64,000 bases of DNA from Adiantum capillus-veneris (GCA_014529385.2 CM043963.1:108972912-109036911); one strand, 5' to 3'; positions 22,917 through 35,212 are shown, counted from the first letter of the stretch. Numbers and translations: made by a program. Notes: generated by a model from the letters alone, not told the origin.

Positions 22917-23250
22917 TGACAACCGAGAAGGGAGTAGGAAGCGGAGAAGGAGAGAAGTGAGCGCCGTTAGCTCACGCTGTGTTTCTATTATTCAAAACTT
23001 ATCAAATACTTATAAAAATTGGCTTTTATACCTTAGCCAAGGTCTTTGTAGTCAAAAATAATAATCTGGGAGCTCTAACTAAAGACAAGTTGATACAATC
23101 TAGAAGCTTGTAGCCCCGGCTCATCAATTACAATGTTTACTTAAAAAGTAGGAATTACAACATTCTCGAGTCATCAAAATAATAAGTGTTTTTACAATAA
23201 AAGCTCCGAAAAATGTTATCCGAGTTATCCAAGTTAGCTTCCTGCTAACA
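22917..23250 (-). mobile_element. 334-bp LTR of another minus-strand retrotransposon
   Basis: On the minus strand it starts TGTTAGCAGGAAGCTAAC and ends GGTTGTCA. It contains a TATA-like GGTATAAAAGCC about 200 bp in. A polypurine tract (GAGAAGGGGACGAA) abuts its 5' end, so this is a 3' LTR. No second copy is present. Confidence 0.6.
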
Positions 23251-23377
23251 TTCGTCCCCTTCTCGTCTGTGTCATCCTTCGACACAGCTTCATGGGCTGA
23301 AGTAGTCTTCGAGTTGACGGCTGACGAGGCGGTTTTTAAGTGCATGTAAAGCTTTCTCATATCTAAGTCTAACATTA
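23251..23377 (-). other. Polypurine tract and terminal internal sequence of that element
   Basis: PPT at 23251-23264. The adjoining minus-strand sequence could encode a short Pol tail (EKALHALKN-like), but is too short to assign. It is cut off at 23378, where the LTR of element G begins. Confidence 0.4.
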
Positions 23378-24238
23378 TGTATAAGGTTTCGGGCTCATTG
23401 GGAGTTCCAAAGTTGTATATACTAGCTAGCGGGCTCAAACTTAAACCCATAGTAGAAGGGATTGTGGTGCAAGCTTTTATAAAGAAGCTTTTATGCAAGG
23501 AGGCTTCATTCTTGAGTATCCACTCTTGAGGATCTACTTTTGAGAGCTTTCTCTCTTTTGAGTGTTCACTCTATGAATGGCCTAGCCTTGAGCTTAATAC
23601 CCATGCTTAAGAGGCTAATGCTAATCCATTGTAATTAGAGAAGCTATTCTTAATCTAATCTCTACTTTCTTATTAGTCTCAATTCTTCTATTCCATTATG
23701 TCATGAAGTAGTTTCACCTTTCTCATTATTCTAGGTTTGAGTGTTTGTGATGACTTCTTATTTATTAAACACTCTTATCCTTCTATGAGCATTTGATTTG
23801 TGATATTTAACATCTCTAATTAAGTTGATTAAGTTGGTTCTTAATCTTGTAATTAAAGTATGTGCCCTATTGTTTGTTTGTGTGTGGATGGGTTTTATGA
23901 AACTCTAGCATCATTCACCTTGTGTGTATAGCTTTTGATGAAGTGCCTTGAATGACATGTGGTGATTGGAGAGGCCAACACCAATGCAATTAGTGTGTGC
24001 TTATCATTAGTGTGCTTAGAGATTCTAGTCTATGGTAAGTTGGACTTCAGTGGGCTTAATGTGTGTAGGTGATGCTTGTTGATGATGTGATTAGAGTTAG
24101 TGATTAATGACTAATCTCTATTGCATTGGATGAGCATATTCTTGAATCCTCTCATTCGATACATCCGATGCTCGTGCTTCCATGTCCTAGCCGGATTGCC
24201 GATCCTAGGATTGATAATTTTGTTGGTCTTGGGTTAAT
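23378..24238 (+). mobile_element. Element G: left LTR, 5'-truncated
   Basis: About 860 bp is directly repeated at 30105-30958 with roughly 93-95% identity by eye, starting TGTATAAGG. It lacks the first ~86 bp seen in the right LTR. It is AT-rich with no coding frame. Confidence 0.7.
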
Positions 24239-26732
24239 TATGCTATGTAATACAGTAAATTCACTACTAATTTCATTGGTTTTGAGTGTGTAAAACTCAA
24301 TTTTGGATTGATTTGATGATGTTTGTGCAAGAAATTGAAGAAATTTTTTGAGTTATGAATACCCCAAACCCTTAATTCCACCCCCAATTTCACTAATTTC
24401 ATACTAACCCTTACTAATTTCACTTCAATTCCATGCTAATTGTACTAATTTTATACTATTTTTTGACTAACTTTGCTAACCTAACCGCTAACATTTGATA
24501 TGTAATGTATGGTTAATCCCCTTGTAAGAGGTGGAATCATCACTCTAATAAAGATAATTGTGCTAATTTATGCCTAATTTGATGATTTGAGTGTTTGATT
24601 TTTGACCTACAATGGTCAATTTTGGAGCCGATTTGATGGTGCACACACTTGTGTGTGCAATGATGCATATTTGCGTGGAGCAAAGGAATAGGTTGGAGTG
24701 TGATTACGATGTAAGTGCACTCACTTGCTCGTATCAATTCTTGATTGATTAATGTGGTTCAATGTGTGCTAATTATTTGATAAAATTAGGTGTGTAAATC
24801 AATTGACCTACACTTTGCACCTAATTTGATTCACTTGGAATGAAATTGATGGTCAATTTTTTTATTAATGAGCTTTTTGTGTGTCAAGATAATGCTTAAT
24901 TCCCATCAAGATTCATTTGTGTGCATAAAAATCATTGTGTGTGTAATGCACCAAAGAGGAAAAAAACTGTCAAAAAATTCAAGTGTGTGTGCACCTAATC
25001 TTGAGTGTGTGCATGCATAAAAATTGATGATACATGAGTATGCAATCATGTAATTGATATGTATGTTACGCTAATTCAATCATTGGATAAGCCTAAATGC
25101 CAAAAAAAAATGGGCAAAATTTGAGTGTGTGTGCATGCCCATCCAAGACCACTTGATTTTCAATGATGGGGCACCCCAAATGGTTTTTTATTATGGAATT
25201 TTTATGAAAAGTGTGTGCAATCATTAGGTATAGCCTACATACATTACCAATTAAGCCAAATTTGATTTTTTGTTCTTAAATTTTGAGTGTGTGCATTGCT
25301 TGATTGGGTCAAAATAGTGTTAATTGTTTAGAAATCAAGCATGCATGCATTCAATTATGCTTGATCGAGCTTGCAATTTGAGCATTGCAATGTGGAATTG
25401 ATGGATTTGGTGCATATCATTTCGGTCTAAATTTGGGTGTATGTGCCTACTCAATGGCATTCGGTATTCAAATTGGGGATGAATAATTGGTAGCAAACAA
25501 TTACCAATTATGATGATTAGTAATTGATGTGTGCATAATTGATCGATTGGGGATTTGAGATGAATGACTCAATTTGTGTGTAATCGGGGATGATTTAATG
25601 CAATATCCTCGAGTTGTCGTAACCAAATTGATTTGATAGGGTAAAAAGTTTGCATTGAAGAATGTGCCTATTTGTGGCCAAATCAAACTACGGGTATAGC
25701 TATGACAAACTTAATTAGGGTTGAATGAGCAATTTATTTTGTGATGATGGTTAAATGTGCTTGGATCGGTCAAGAAGAAGCTAATCACTCAAAGTTTGCA
25801 TAGGCATTATTCAATTGGTGAATTTGCAAACAAACCTCTGTGCATGAGTTTAACAAATCACCCTTTTGAAGTAAGATGGATGAGAGATTTTCAAGTTTAG
25901 AAGAGCAATTGACTTAATTTTCATTGTATAATCGAGTGTGCATCTTGCTTTCATGTGTGTGTGCAAGGCCACATTATTGACCGCTACAAGCATTGGGAAT
26001 GGGCTTTATGCATGTACGAATCTCAATTACATGGGTATGTTGAATCAAGCATAAGAGTGAAAGCACAATGAATGAGAACTCAAAATGCCTGTGCTTAACA
26101 TAAGGGTGAAAATTGAAATAAAGCTCAAGAGTTTGTGTATTCAATGTGTGTTCAAAAAATGGTTAAAATGAGGAATAAGATCTTAGTGGTCTCGCATGAC
26201 TCCAAACACACACATAGTACTATGCATGGGAACGTACACTCAAGAGGACATTAATAAAGAAAAAAAAAGGGGGAACGACTCTACGTGCATGACAGGCTCG
26301 GATCGACGCATCCCACACGCGTGCGCACTTTGCGGGGCCAATCAGTGTGCCCCTTTCTGTGTTGGCTATAATCAAGTTAATGCCGGCTTTATTTGGCGCT
26401 TTCACTACTAGGGCCCGAGTCCCGTGGCTTACATGCTGCGTTGCTACTTCCTAAAATGCACAACTATGGCCCTCGAAATCCACTTGCATGTTCTTGATCC
26501 TCAACTTATACATGATTGAGTCTATTTTTTGCTTATACACTCGCCACATTGCTGCCTTTGCACCACTGGTCATGAGACTCTCGTCTGTTATGGCTGCCCT
26601 TATAAAATCAGTTGGATGCTTTTGTAACACGGCTGCCTTTACTGCATCGGTGTTCCACTTTACTGGGTCCCGCAGCCCTGCCCATTGGCTAGCTGTTATA
26701 CCCGCCGATTACACACCCACACACACTCGTGC

Positions 26733-26734
<2 letters not shown>

Positions 26735-26765
<31 letters not shown>
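26735..26765. repeat. (CA)n microsatellite
   Basis: About 15 CA units. Confidence 0.95.
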
Positions 26766-26767
<2 letters not shown>

Positions 26768-27003
26768 AACATCCTGCTCCTACATGCCCGCAACACGTAC
26801 CCCACTTTGTACTTTTTGGATGAGGACAAACTGGCCCCTTTTGCGATGGTGATTGTCTCTCTCTCTCGGCCACTTGAAGAACCGGGTCTTGCCCGACCCC
26901 ACCTCACCCTCTTGCTAGGGCTTCTTTCAGCAATGCTCACAGCTCCAATCCCCACTGATAGACCTGCTTGGCACTCTCAAAATACAAATAAAACCATTGA
27001 AGC

Positions 27004-27165
27004 TTGGCTATTTAGAGCCATTTTAATTTTTTGGATTAAAAGTTATATACATGCTCACTCATAGCTTGGTCTAAAGTAAAAATGTTTTTATTTGAGCTAG
27101 TGTTTACCCAACTTTTTTTAGAACTTTCAAGTATAAAATTTGGCTAGTATGTCCCTCAAACGTTT
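27004..27165 (+). repeat. Hairpin-rich direct repeat, copy 1
   Basis: Begins TGGCTATTTAGAGCCATT (a hairpin with 7-bp stem) and contains TTGAGCTAGTGTTTA and TATAAAATTTGGCT. A diverged copy is at 28288-28440, and a partial third at 28460-28570. Confidence 0.6.
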
Positions 27166-27349
27166 TTCAAATTTCTTTTTCAAGGAATCAAGAAAGATGC
27201 TTTTTTGAATGAATGTGGAAAAAAAACGCAGCGGCAGGTAGCAAGCATAAGATATTTTTTTTTGGTCTTTCCAAGTGTTCTTCTTCTCTCTCTATTGGTG
27301 GGTTTCTCTCGGTGCTACGGTTGCGCACACAACAGAGGGAGACAGATGC

Positions 27350-27351
<2 letters not shown>

Positions 27352-27400
<49 letters not shown>
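27352..27400. repeat. (CT)n microsatellite
   Basis: About 24 CT units; part of a CT-rich kilobase inside element G. Confidence 0.95.
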
Positions 27401-27405
<5 letters not shown>

Positions 27406-27474
27406 ATCAATACGATTTCTCTCTCTCGCTCTCTGTGTGTGTGTCTGTGTCTTTTGGAGGCAGGGCAGCAGATG

Positions 27475-27476
<2 letters not shown>

Positions 27477-27520
<44 letters not shown>
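27477..27520. repeat. (CT)n microsatellite
   Basis: About 22 CT units; a shorter CT run follows at about 27631-27648. Confidence 0.95.
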
Positions 27521-27524
<4 letters not shown>

Positions 27525-28287
27525 CCTCTCTTTCACAACCTAGGCCTTGAGCAGGGAGGGCATCGTGAGGGAGGGCATTTGGTGATGGGCTCAATCCGAT
27601 TGTGTCAAATCTGAAGCAGGTTGCCCAGGTCTCTCTCTCTCTCTCTCCCGTTAGTTTTCTGCATGGATGGCCAGCTCAACAGTGTCTGGACCTGAACGGT
27701 TCGCAGACAGGCTAGCGAAGGGGGGAGGTGTGCATGTCTCTCTCTCTGTTTTGTTACTCTGCAGGGCTCTCTCTGTTTTTGGATGCACGAGGCCAGCCTC
27801 TCCTCTCTGCTTCAGGATGCGCTAGCTCTGAGCTGATAAGCCACTGACTATATTTGATTGCTTGCTTATTAAGGTAGCGAAGGAAGCTTAGGTGGCGATG
27901 CAATGAACAGAGATGGAGATACACACAAGCCTGTGAAGTGGACGGGGCAATGGCAAGGCGGCGATGTGAAGGAAAGAAGTAATCGAATGGTACATGCTGC
28001 AACACAGATAGAGAGGGGGAGAGAAAAACAGAGAGGCAATGTGTGATCGCGAGGACGGAGAGACAATGCGAGATTGATGCTCCTTTGGCTTGCGAGAGTG
28101 AAGCTGAGCCTGATGAGCCCTGTGTTGTGTTGGTTGTGCGCCTGATTTGTGCAAAGTTCATGACGGAGGCAGTACGTGGGAACGAAGGAAAGGGGAACTT
28201 TTCCTTTTGGGCATGGGAGGGTGCAGAATCTTGGGACTTAATTAATTAATGAATGTAACGATAGACCCAGTACGTACTAGTACAAAA

Positions 28288-28570
28288 TGGCTATTTAGAG
28301 CCATTCATTTTCATATCATCAAGTTGCAGTCATCTTTAGCTCATAGAATGCTCTAAAAATTGTAAAACTTCATTTGAGCTAGTGTTTAGCCAACTTGTTT
28401 GGAGCTTTAAATTGTAAAATTTGGCTTTCAAATGCCACTTCATTTCATCAAAGTGCATTATTTCTAGCTCTTGGCTTATTTCTAATTCCATATTTCATTG
28501 AGCTAGAAACTAATCAACTTTGAATCATGAATGAGAGATTGTAAAAATTATAAAATTTGCTTATGTAGAA
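28288..28570 (+). repeat. Hairpin-rich direct repeats, copies 2 and 3
   Basis: Copy 2 repeats GGCTATTTAGAGCCATT, TTGAGCTAGTGTTTAG and GTAAAATTTGGCT. Copy 3 (28460-28570) keeps TAGCTC...GAGCTAG and TATAAAATTTGCT. Internal complementary blocks suggest a folded RNA or MITE-like ancestry. Confidence 0.5.
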
Positions 28571-30005
28571 ACTCATTCTCTCTCATTTTTGTTGTCTGTG
28601 CATAAATTTGCTATAAAGAGCATCGTGTGCATAACCAAAGGCACTTTTTTCCTTTGGGGTTTTTCCCTTTAGCAACTTCAGGTATGCAAGACTCTATCTT
28701 TAAGTTTTCGGTAAACTTTTTTGTGTGTTTTTGGATTTCAAATAAATGGCTTTTTTAGCTTTACACTAAGCTTCAAAAAGCTTGGATTGTAAATAAAAGA
28801 TTCAAGAAAATTCTCAACAAAAGAGTGGATGCTTGTTCAAGGATGCACAAAAGAGCATGAATAGGTGAAATCCTTCCATGATTTTGCTCTCTTGTTTATC
28901 TCTCCATTTTCTATGCTTGGCTTAAGTAATATTTGCTTTTAAGCTATGGTTTTCATGTTCAAAAGCTAAGCATACTAAGTTTCAACACTTTGATTTAAGA
29001 ATATTAACTCATCAAAAAATTTGGTTTCATGTGTGCTAATCATAGGTAATTGGCATTGACCTTAGGTTAATGTGGGTTCATTGCTCATTAGTCCTAAACT
29101 CTTAGTGATAGTCTTAATACTCCATTCATTTTTAACGTGACCTAGGGCTATTATTAGGCTTTAGTCCTTTAGTCCATTTTTGTTATTAACATCTCATAAT
29201 GGAAGAAATAAAAAAATGCTAAAAAATGAAACAATGAAGCAAAAAAGTGTCAAGAAAAAGTAGTCAAAATGCTGCTAAACACATGAAAAGAAAATTTCTA
29301 TGTTATGTTGTGTCTTTTTGAGGCCTAGCACTTTATTTGCACTTGGTAGGTGAAAGAAATCACCTTGGCTCACTTGGTCAAGGCCCTAAACCGATGCCTT
29401 GGGCTAATAGGGGTTAGCCGTCGCCTTAGCAGGCTAGTAGGCTTTTGGAACACCTTTTTGAGGGTTCAAGGAGTCGAGAGTCCTACCTAGACTTGCCTTG
29501 GGGTGGTAGCCTTGTATTGTGCTTTACTTTTTTCTATGAATGACAAAAACAAAACATCCATGAGCTTCAAAAAACTGTGACAATGTATTAATAGATTATG
29601 AGCTTTTTTATAGCCCGTAGACATGATAGACTTAAATGATTTATAAAGGTTGGTCACATAGTTTTTAAGCTAGTAGGTTTATGAACTTGCATTAGCTTAG
29701 GGTCATAATTGATTTCTTGTGTTTCATGCATAAAACTTGAATTTCAAGTGGTTTAATCTTCACGATAGTTAGGTGTTTTTTTGCTTTATATTGTTTAGTT
29801 TTTTGCGATGACTCGCCCATTTTTTCGAAGCAAAAAATTCACTTTGCATGATTGTTCATTGCACTTCATGTTTTATTTATCCTTGTTAGTCTTTGATGCT
29901 CATTACTTGTTCTTATGTTTTACAACTCAACATTCTTCCATGGACTTGCTTTCTACCATGTCACCGTGTTTTGCTTCACTGGCACACGGGGACGTGCGCC
30001 AAATT

Positions 30006-30018
30006 AGGAAGGGGGGAA
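30006..30018 (+). other. Polypurine tract of element G
   Basis: AGGAAGGGGGGAA lies immediately before the TG of the right LTR, the expected position for plus-strand priming. Confidence 0.65.
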
Positions 30019-30958
30019 TGTTAGCAACGGCTAACACAGGCTACAATGAATATGCATCAAGCGGGAGATGTGCTATGGATATGCACAATGTTTCCTACTT
30101 CCTTTGTATAAGGTTTTGGGCTCATTGGGAGTTCCAAAGTTGTATATGTTAGCTAGAGGGCTCAAACTTAAACCCATAGTAGAAGGGATTGTGGTGCAAA
30201 GCCTTTATACAAGGAGGCTTCATTCTTGAGTATCCACTCTTGAGGATCCACTTTTGAGAGCTCTCTCTTTCTCTCTTGAATGTTCACTCTATGGATGGCC
30301 TAGCCTTGAGCTTAATGCCCATGCTTAAGAGGGTAGTGTTAATCCATTGTAATTAGAGAAGCTATTCTTAATGTAATCTCTACTTTCTCATTAATCTCAA
30401 TTCTTCTATTCCATTATGTCATGAAGTAGTTTCACCTTTCTCATTATTCTAGATTTGAGTGTGTGTGATGACTTCTTACTTATTAATCTCTCCTATCCTT
30501 CTATGAGCATTTGATTTGCGATATTTAACATCTCTAATTAAATTGATTAAATTGGTTCTTAATCTTGTAATTAGTGTATGTGCCTTATTTTTTGCTTGTG
30601 TGGATGAGTTTTATGGAACTCTAGCACCATTCACCTTGTGTGTATAGCTTTTGATGAAGTGCCTTGATTGGCATGTGGTGATTCAAGAGGCCAACAACAA
30701 TGCAATTAGTGTGTGCTTACCATTTGTGTGCTTAGAAATTCTAGTCTATGATAAGTTGGACTTCGGTAGGCTTAATTGTGTAAGTGATGCTTGATTGATT
30801 ATGTGATTAGAGTTAGTGATCAATGACTAATCTCTATTGCATTGGATGAGCATACTCTTGAATCCTCTCATTCATTACATCCAATGCTCTTACTTCCATG
30901 TCCTAGCCGGGTTGTCGAGTCTAGGATTGATAATTTTGTTGGTTTTGGGTTGATTCTT
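30019..30958 (+). mobile_element. Element G: right (3') LTR
   Basis: Starts TGTTAGCAACGGCTAACA right after the PPT, and from 30105 repeats the left LTR. Full length is about 940 bp. The exact 3' end is uncertain because the two copies diverge at GGGTT(A/G)ATT. Confidence 0.65.
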
Positions 30959-30999
30959 CACGCTACTCTTAGAAGCTGCAAGACTTACAACAATGGCTT

Positions 31000-31110
31000 T
31001 ACCCTTTTCTCTTTATAGCAAACGACAATCCTTTTTCATGTGTCCTTTTTTGTGACAATGATAGTATTCAATGTTCCTCCAGTCACGTCCATGATTCTTG
31101 TTGCGCGCAT
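31000..31110 (-). pseudogene. Copia gag zinc-knuckle fragment
   Basis: The minus frame reads NHGRDWRNIEYYHCHKKG then HMKKDCR, a copia nucleocapsid knuckle in which the first Cys is Tyr, followed by an in-frame TAA. Basic residues precede it. No other copia domain is adjacent, so it is an isolated remnant. Confidence 0.6.
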
Positions 31111-31564
31111 TCTTGAGATTCTGAGAAGAACACAACTGTGATTGCAACACTATCACATGCACTTGTATCCACCGGAGCAATAGCTTACAAACTTTTGAAC
31201 TTTACTAAAATCCCAACAATGGGTATGGCAATATTCTGTAAATTGATTATTTTGGACTTGTTGGCCATATTAAGTTATGTGGATTCATTTATCGATTGTT
31301 GAATCCTTTGTTGTTGAACATTGTCACCAGCTTTTAGAGATTTTGGATCTCTTGATTATGTGCTGTGGGTGGCTCTTCTATGGTGTAGCAACAAGTCATG
31401 TCATATAGATCCCTCGCCCATTTAGGGGAGAGCAAGCTGCTTTGCAACTTGAGAGAGCCATTGATACATACATCAGTATGTGTTCGTGTGCGTGCACACG
31501 TGTACTCAGATATCCTGGTTCTCATACTCTATCGCACTTATTGGGGGATTATCACTACTCCATA

Positions 31565-31735
31565 ACCTTCATTCACCATGCATCAACAGCTCCTCGGCTT
31601 CCTTTTCCATCCTAAACTTTTCAAACATTTTTGGCTTTTTGCTGTGTCCCAACCACTGGCACATCAATTTGAGGTAGTCTTTACTTGGGTCAACATCCAA
31701 CACCATCATCACACTAAGATGTTCAAAATCTAATG
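31565..31735 (-). other. Unassigned minus-strand coding-like segment
   Basis: About 55 codons read through without stop, including LDFEHLSVMMVLDVDPSKDY and KKPKMFEKFRMEKEAEELL, with an AG dinucleotide just before the first codon as at a splice acceptor. The composition looks protein-like, but I recognise no family. It may be an exon or captured gene fragment. No matching exon was found nearby. Confidence 0.25.
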
Positions 31736-31779
31736 TTGATCCCTTCCCCTACTTCAAATTGTCCCTTGAGCAAGCACTA

Positions 31780-31975
31780 CGTTGCGCATTTGTTGTTGGG
31801 AACATCTCTCTTGAAGCACTTGGAATTTACTTCCATAGTTTCTACTGTTGGAGTACCCAATTTGATCCCAAGCCCCACGTTGCGCATTTGTTGTTGGGAA
31901 CCTCTCTCTTGAAGCACTTAGAATTTACTTCCTTAGTTTCTATTGTTGGAGTACCCAATTTGATCCCAAACCCCA
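31780..31975 (+). repeat. 98-bp tandem duplication
   Basis: Two copies starting CGTTGCGCATTTGTTGTTGG at 31780 and 31878, differing at about six positions. Confidence 0.9.
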
Positions 31976-32220
31976 CAACTGTAGAGTTGTGGGATGTCAC
32001 CAAAAGGTCAAGCCCAGAGTCATGAACCTCCACTTTTTGTATTTCCTATTCTTGGTGGGTTTCCCTCTATTTGAGGTTTCCCACATGTACATTAAACACA
32101 ACCTACAAGGGGGGAAAAAATGTGCACGGTTATACAAATGTCTACCTTGCGTCTTTACTCCACACACAGCTACAAGTATAAACCCAACACAAAGGACTGT
32201 TAGTACGATTACTCTATTCA

Positions 32221-32222
<2 letters not shown>

Positions 32223-32298
<76 letters not shown>
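32223..32298. repeat. Compound (CT)n(CA)n microsatellite
   Basis: CT run to about 32275, then a CA run. The surrounding 32.0-32.65 kb shows no convincing gene. Confidence 0.95.
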
Positions 32299-32651
32299 TG
32301 ACCTCCACAATGATCCGAGGTACGGCCACAGCGGCATAAGGTAGTTATGAGAGCCTTTGGGAGCAACACCAATTGCAGCACGAACTTCTCGGTTACATGG
32401 CATGAAACTAAATTGGCCCTCACATTACCGTGATAGCATGCATGGCTTTTCCGTGGACAGACAACAATGTTTTCAAGCATCCTAGAGAGCACCAGCACTC
32501 AAATCGGCTCAATTTTCAGATAGAATCTTGCATGATTGATGCAAAGAGGACTGGGCAAACCTTGAAATTTAGGTATGTGAGGCCGTTATTAAGACCTTCC
32601 CATTTAAGTATACAAAGTTACAAATGCACTGAGGTCTACTCACTTTTGACG

Positions 32652-32681
32652 TTTTTTTTTTTTTTTTTGAGGGGGGGGGGG
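32652..32681. repeat. Poly-T / poly-G homopolymers
   Basis: A run of 17 T, then GA, then 11 G; likely length-unstable or assembly-sensitive. Confidence 0.9.
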
Positions 32682-34711
32682 TACAGGTCATGTGGCACAC
32701 ACATACACACGACAGATGCACATTGCTTGCTCAAGAAAGCCTGACCTACATTTTACTCAACAGTGTAAGGCAAAGCACATAAGATATACAGATCACAATG
32801 GCAACTTGCAAGCTCACCAAACAAGACAGGACCTTCGAGTGGTTTACAGTTTATAGTTTAGGACCTAGGGTCACAAGACAACAGCCACTTTAAATGTGGC
32901 TAGTCACCACAATCGCAGTTGAAGGCAAGCTGTCATGGTTCAGAAAAATATAATAATTATTAAGGAACCACATCACAGCTGAGGTAGAATCAATCCCAGT
33001 ATCTGATCATATCTTCTCACCACTAATAATTGTACCTACTTCAACTTCTTGAAGGAGGAAGGATTCAAATCAGAAGATGACAAGCTAAGCAAACACTACA
33101 GTCCAGATTCAAACCAGAAGATGACAAGCTAAGCAAATCACTACAGTTCTCAATTTGCAAAAAATGCCGAGAAATCAAAATTCTGATCACAGCCTCGCAC
33201 CATAGCCTACAGCATATACGATTTCTGATAACAGTTTGTGCACATTAATGCCACATGTTCCACAAGAACCCATTTTCTTCCCGGTACATACACATGCTGG
33301 GACACCTGTACACAAGTACACTCGTCCTGGCTGCAAGGATCAGCCACCAGGGAATGTTTATCGTGGATACAGTACCATCACAACCCCTTGTAGTCCAACA
33401 TCTATCTCAAGCTTACATATTTAGCTGTGCAACTCCAAAACTTTACTAGCTGCCCTGCTGATTAATTTTAAGCCACGGGTGAACCCAGTTCTCGAAGAGA
33501 ACAAGCAGGAAGGAGCATTTCCATAAAGACTGAACACTTAACACCCCTGCAGGTAGCAAGATAATAAATCTCAACAAATTCCTTCCACAAAAAATAACCT
33601 TTTCCAATGCACTAACTCGGAACTATCCACACCCATCCTTGAGCAGGCAAGCATACACAACACTGATAGAATTTGACACCAGTCCATTCGGGAGAACCAT
33701 GGGTATACCAAAGCTTTACAAGGAACTCAAGAGGAAACTCTTCGGCTAGAACAAACCCATTTTGCGCTGGGACAAAAAACTACTCAGCCAGATGGTTACT
33801 ACTCAGTTGTATCTGCTGGCATCGTCACGTTTGTAGAGAACACTGTCTAGCATGGAAGCAGATACCACACGTGCTTTTATTACACCGGGTTCATCTGCAC
33901 CCAGCCTATTACACAGCTCAGATCCCCTCCTGCCTCTCAGCATCTACTGAACCATAATCAAACAATCCACCACTAGTATAACTTTCTTGCTGAACTAACA
34001 GTTGAGATCATCATTTGACCGTTCCTCTGAGCAATTTGAAAGCCAGACAGCCTCAACCAGACAAAGAATACAGCAAAACTGTCAATTTCTGCCAGGGGGG
34101 AGAGCAGCATTTCCGAGCTCCAACCAGGAGTATATAAATCACAAGGCCAGGATAAGGCTTCTCAAACTTAGCACCTCGATGGAAAAAGACGCCGACAGGT
34201 ATGAAGTAGGAACCACATTGCATAAAAGACACAATGAAAGTCCCAATAGAAAGACCGAACAGGACCGAAAGACGTATAAAAGGGTGGTGTACACTATCCT
34301 TGAGACTCTTTTAACTTTCAAAACCGAACAGTACCTTCAACAAAGCTGCAAACAAGGACATGACATTGTCTCAATAATAATCACAGACCAAGGAGTCAAC
34401 TTCCACAATTCATAGGCAGCTGAAATCAACTTCAAAATTACATACAACTTATTCTTGGAAAAAAAAAAGGCTTCACACACTTATGACCTGCTTCCGTATG
34501 AATCAGAACAGAGCCACCAGTACCTGACTGCAACAACTTAGACCAAGTATGAAACATTATCATGCCAAAGACCTCAGAAGCAGCCAAAGCCTAACGTTGC
34601 CATTTGTAAAAGGGTAAGGAAAAACAATAGCAAGTATCCGCTGGAGAAGAAACAGGGGGCTCAAAATTACCAGGGGGCAACCAGCTATGGAACGAGGTGG
34701 AGCCCTTGCAA
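32682..34711. other. Downstream region of the RRM gene, non-coding
   Basis: No long ORF, RNA gene or transposon domain is seen. The part nearest the stop codon (34.3-34.7 kb) is probably 3' UTR; a possible splice donor (CTG/GTAATT) lies about 45 bases after the stop on the minus strand. A 44-bp tandem duplication (GATTCAAAtCAGAAGATG start) is at 33062-33150. Confidence 0.4.
33062..33150 (+). repeat. 44-bp tandem duplication
   Basis: Copies start at 33062 and 33106 and share AGAAGATGACAAGCTAAGCA. Confidence 0.9.
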
Positions 34712-35212
34712 TCAAGAAGAGGGGTTGGAGCCGCTGGGAACGTCAGCATTGAGAGATGGGATGGAGCCCCAATCTTCATCGACAGGTGCTTCAGGAGGCT
34801 CGTTGAGAGCAGTAAAGCCACCCCCAAAAGCACCACCAGGGGACCGAGGTGGAGGCGGCCTGGCTGATGCACGGTCAACCCTAATGGCTCTCCCATCCAA
34901 ATTGTGCCCCTGCAGCTTCGTCAACGCAGTCTCTGCATCTGAATCATTGTAGTATGTCACAAACCCAAAGCCCCTTGACCTCCCTGTCTCCCGATCTGTG
35001 ATAATCCTCACGTCACTGATATCCCCGTGAGCTGCAAAGCAATCCCTCAGTCCATCCTCTGTCGTTCTGAATGACAATCCCCCAACGAAAAGCTTAGCAT
35101 CTGAGAAGCTCCTTGCCACCATGTATACTGAGGGAAGCCCCGCCTGCTGCCTTCGATTACCAGACAAAGCCTGCGATAGGCCACGTATAAGCGAACTTCT
35201 GACTTGCGCCAT
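34712..35212 (-). CDS. Single-RRM glycine-rich-type RNA-binding protein, probably mitochondrial
   Basis: 166 residues. Residues 1-37 are Arg/Ser/Ala-rich with no acidic residue and end VARSFSD, typical of a cleavable mitochondrial presequence. Residues 40-115 form one RRM with RNP2 LFVGGL (41-46) and RNP1 RGFGFVTY (80-87), both with the aromatic residues that stack on RNA. The tail has RPPPPRSPGGAFGGGF and then an acidic, serine-rich end, shorter and less glycine-rich than classic GR-RBPs. Plant mitochondrial RRM proteins of this size act in transcript editing, splicing or cold response. The start (GATCATGGCG) is favourable and upstream frames are closed. This is the only intact host gene here. 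Ortholog identity is not certain. Confidence 0.9.
   Translation of the reverse strand: MAQVRSSLIRGLSQALSGNRRQQAGLPSVYMVARSFSDAKLFVGGLSFRTTEDGLRDCFAAHGDISDVRIITDRETGRSRGFGFVTYYNDSDAETALTKLQGHNLDGRAIRVDRASARPPPPRSPGGAFGGGFTALNEPPEAPVDEDWGSIPSLNADVPSGSNPSS

Larger units (their letters stand above)
24239..30005. mobile_element. Element G: internal region without pol (LARD-like)
   Basis: About 5.8 kb between the two LTRs shows no gag, protease, RT, RNase H or integrase motif on either strand. From 24.6 to 26.2 kb it is AT-rich with a recurring TGAGTGTGTGCAT-like motif. From 26.26 to 27.0 kb it turns GC-richer. CT/CA runs fill 26.7-27.7 kb. After 28.3 kb it is AT-rich again. Large non-coding internal regions between LTRs define LARD elements, which borrow proteins from autonomous partners. 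A clear PBS was not found after the left LTR. Confidence 0.45.

Noticed and set aside
26488-27064. Open forward frames in the GC-richer part of element G
   Set aside because: Frames overlap on both strands, contain the CA run and have no domain; likely compositional.
34002-34415. 137-codon forward ORF downstream of the RRM gene
   Set aside because: No domain, a mixed low-complexity composition, and it runs antisense to the likely 3' UTR region; best explained by chance.
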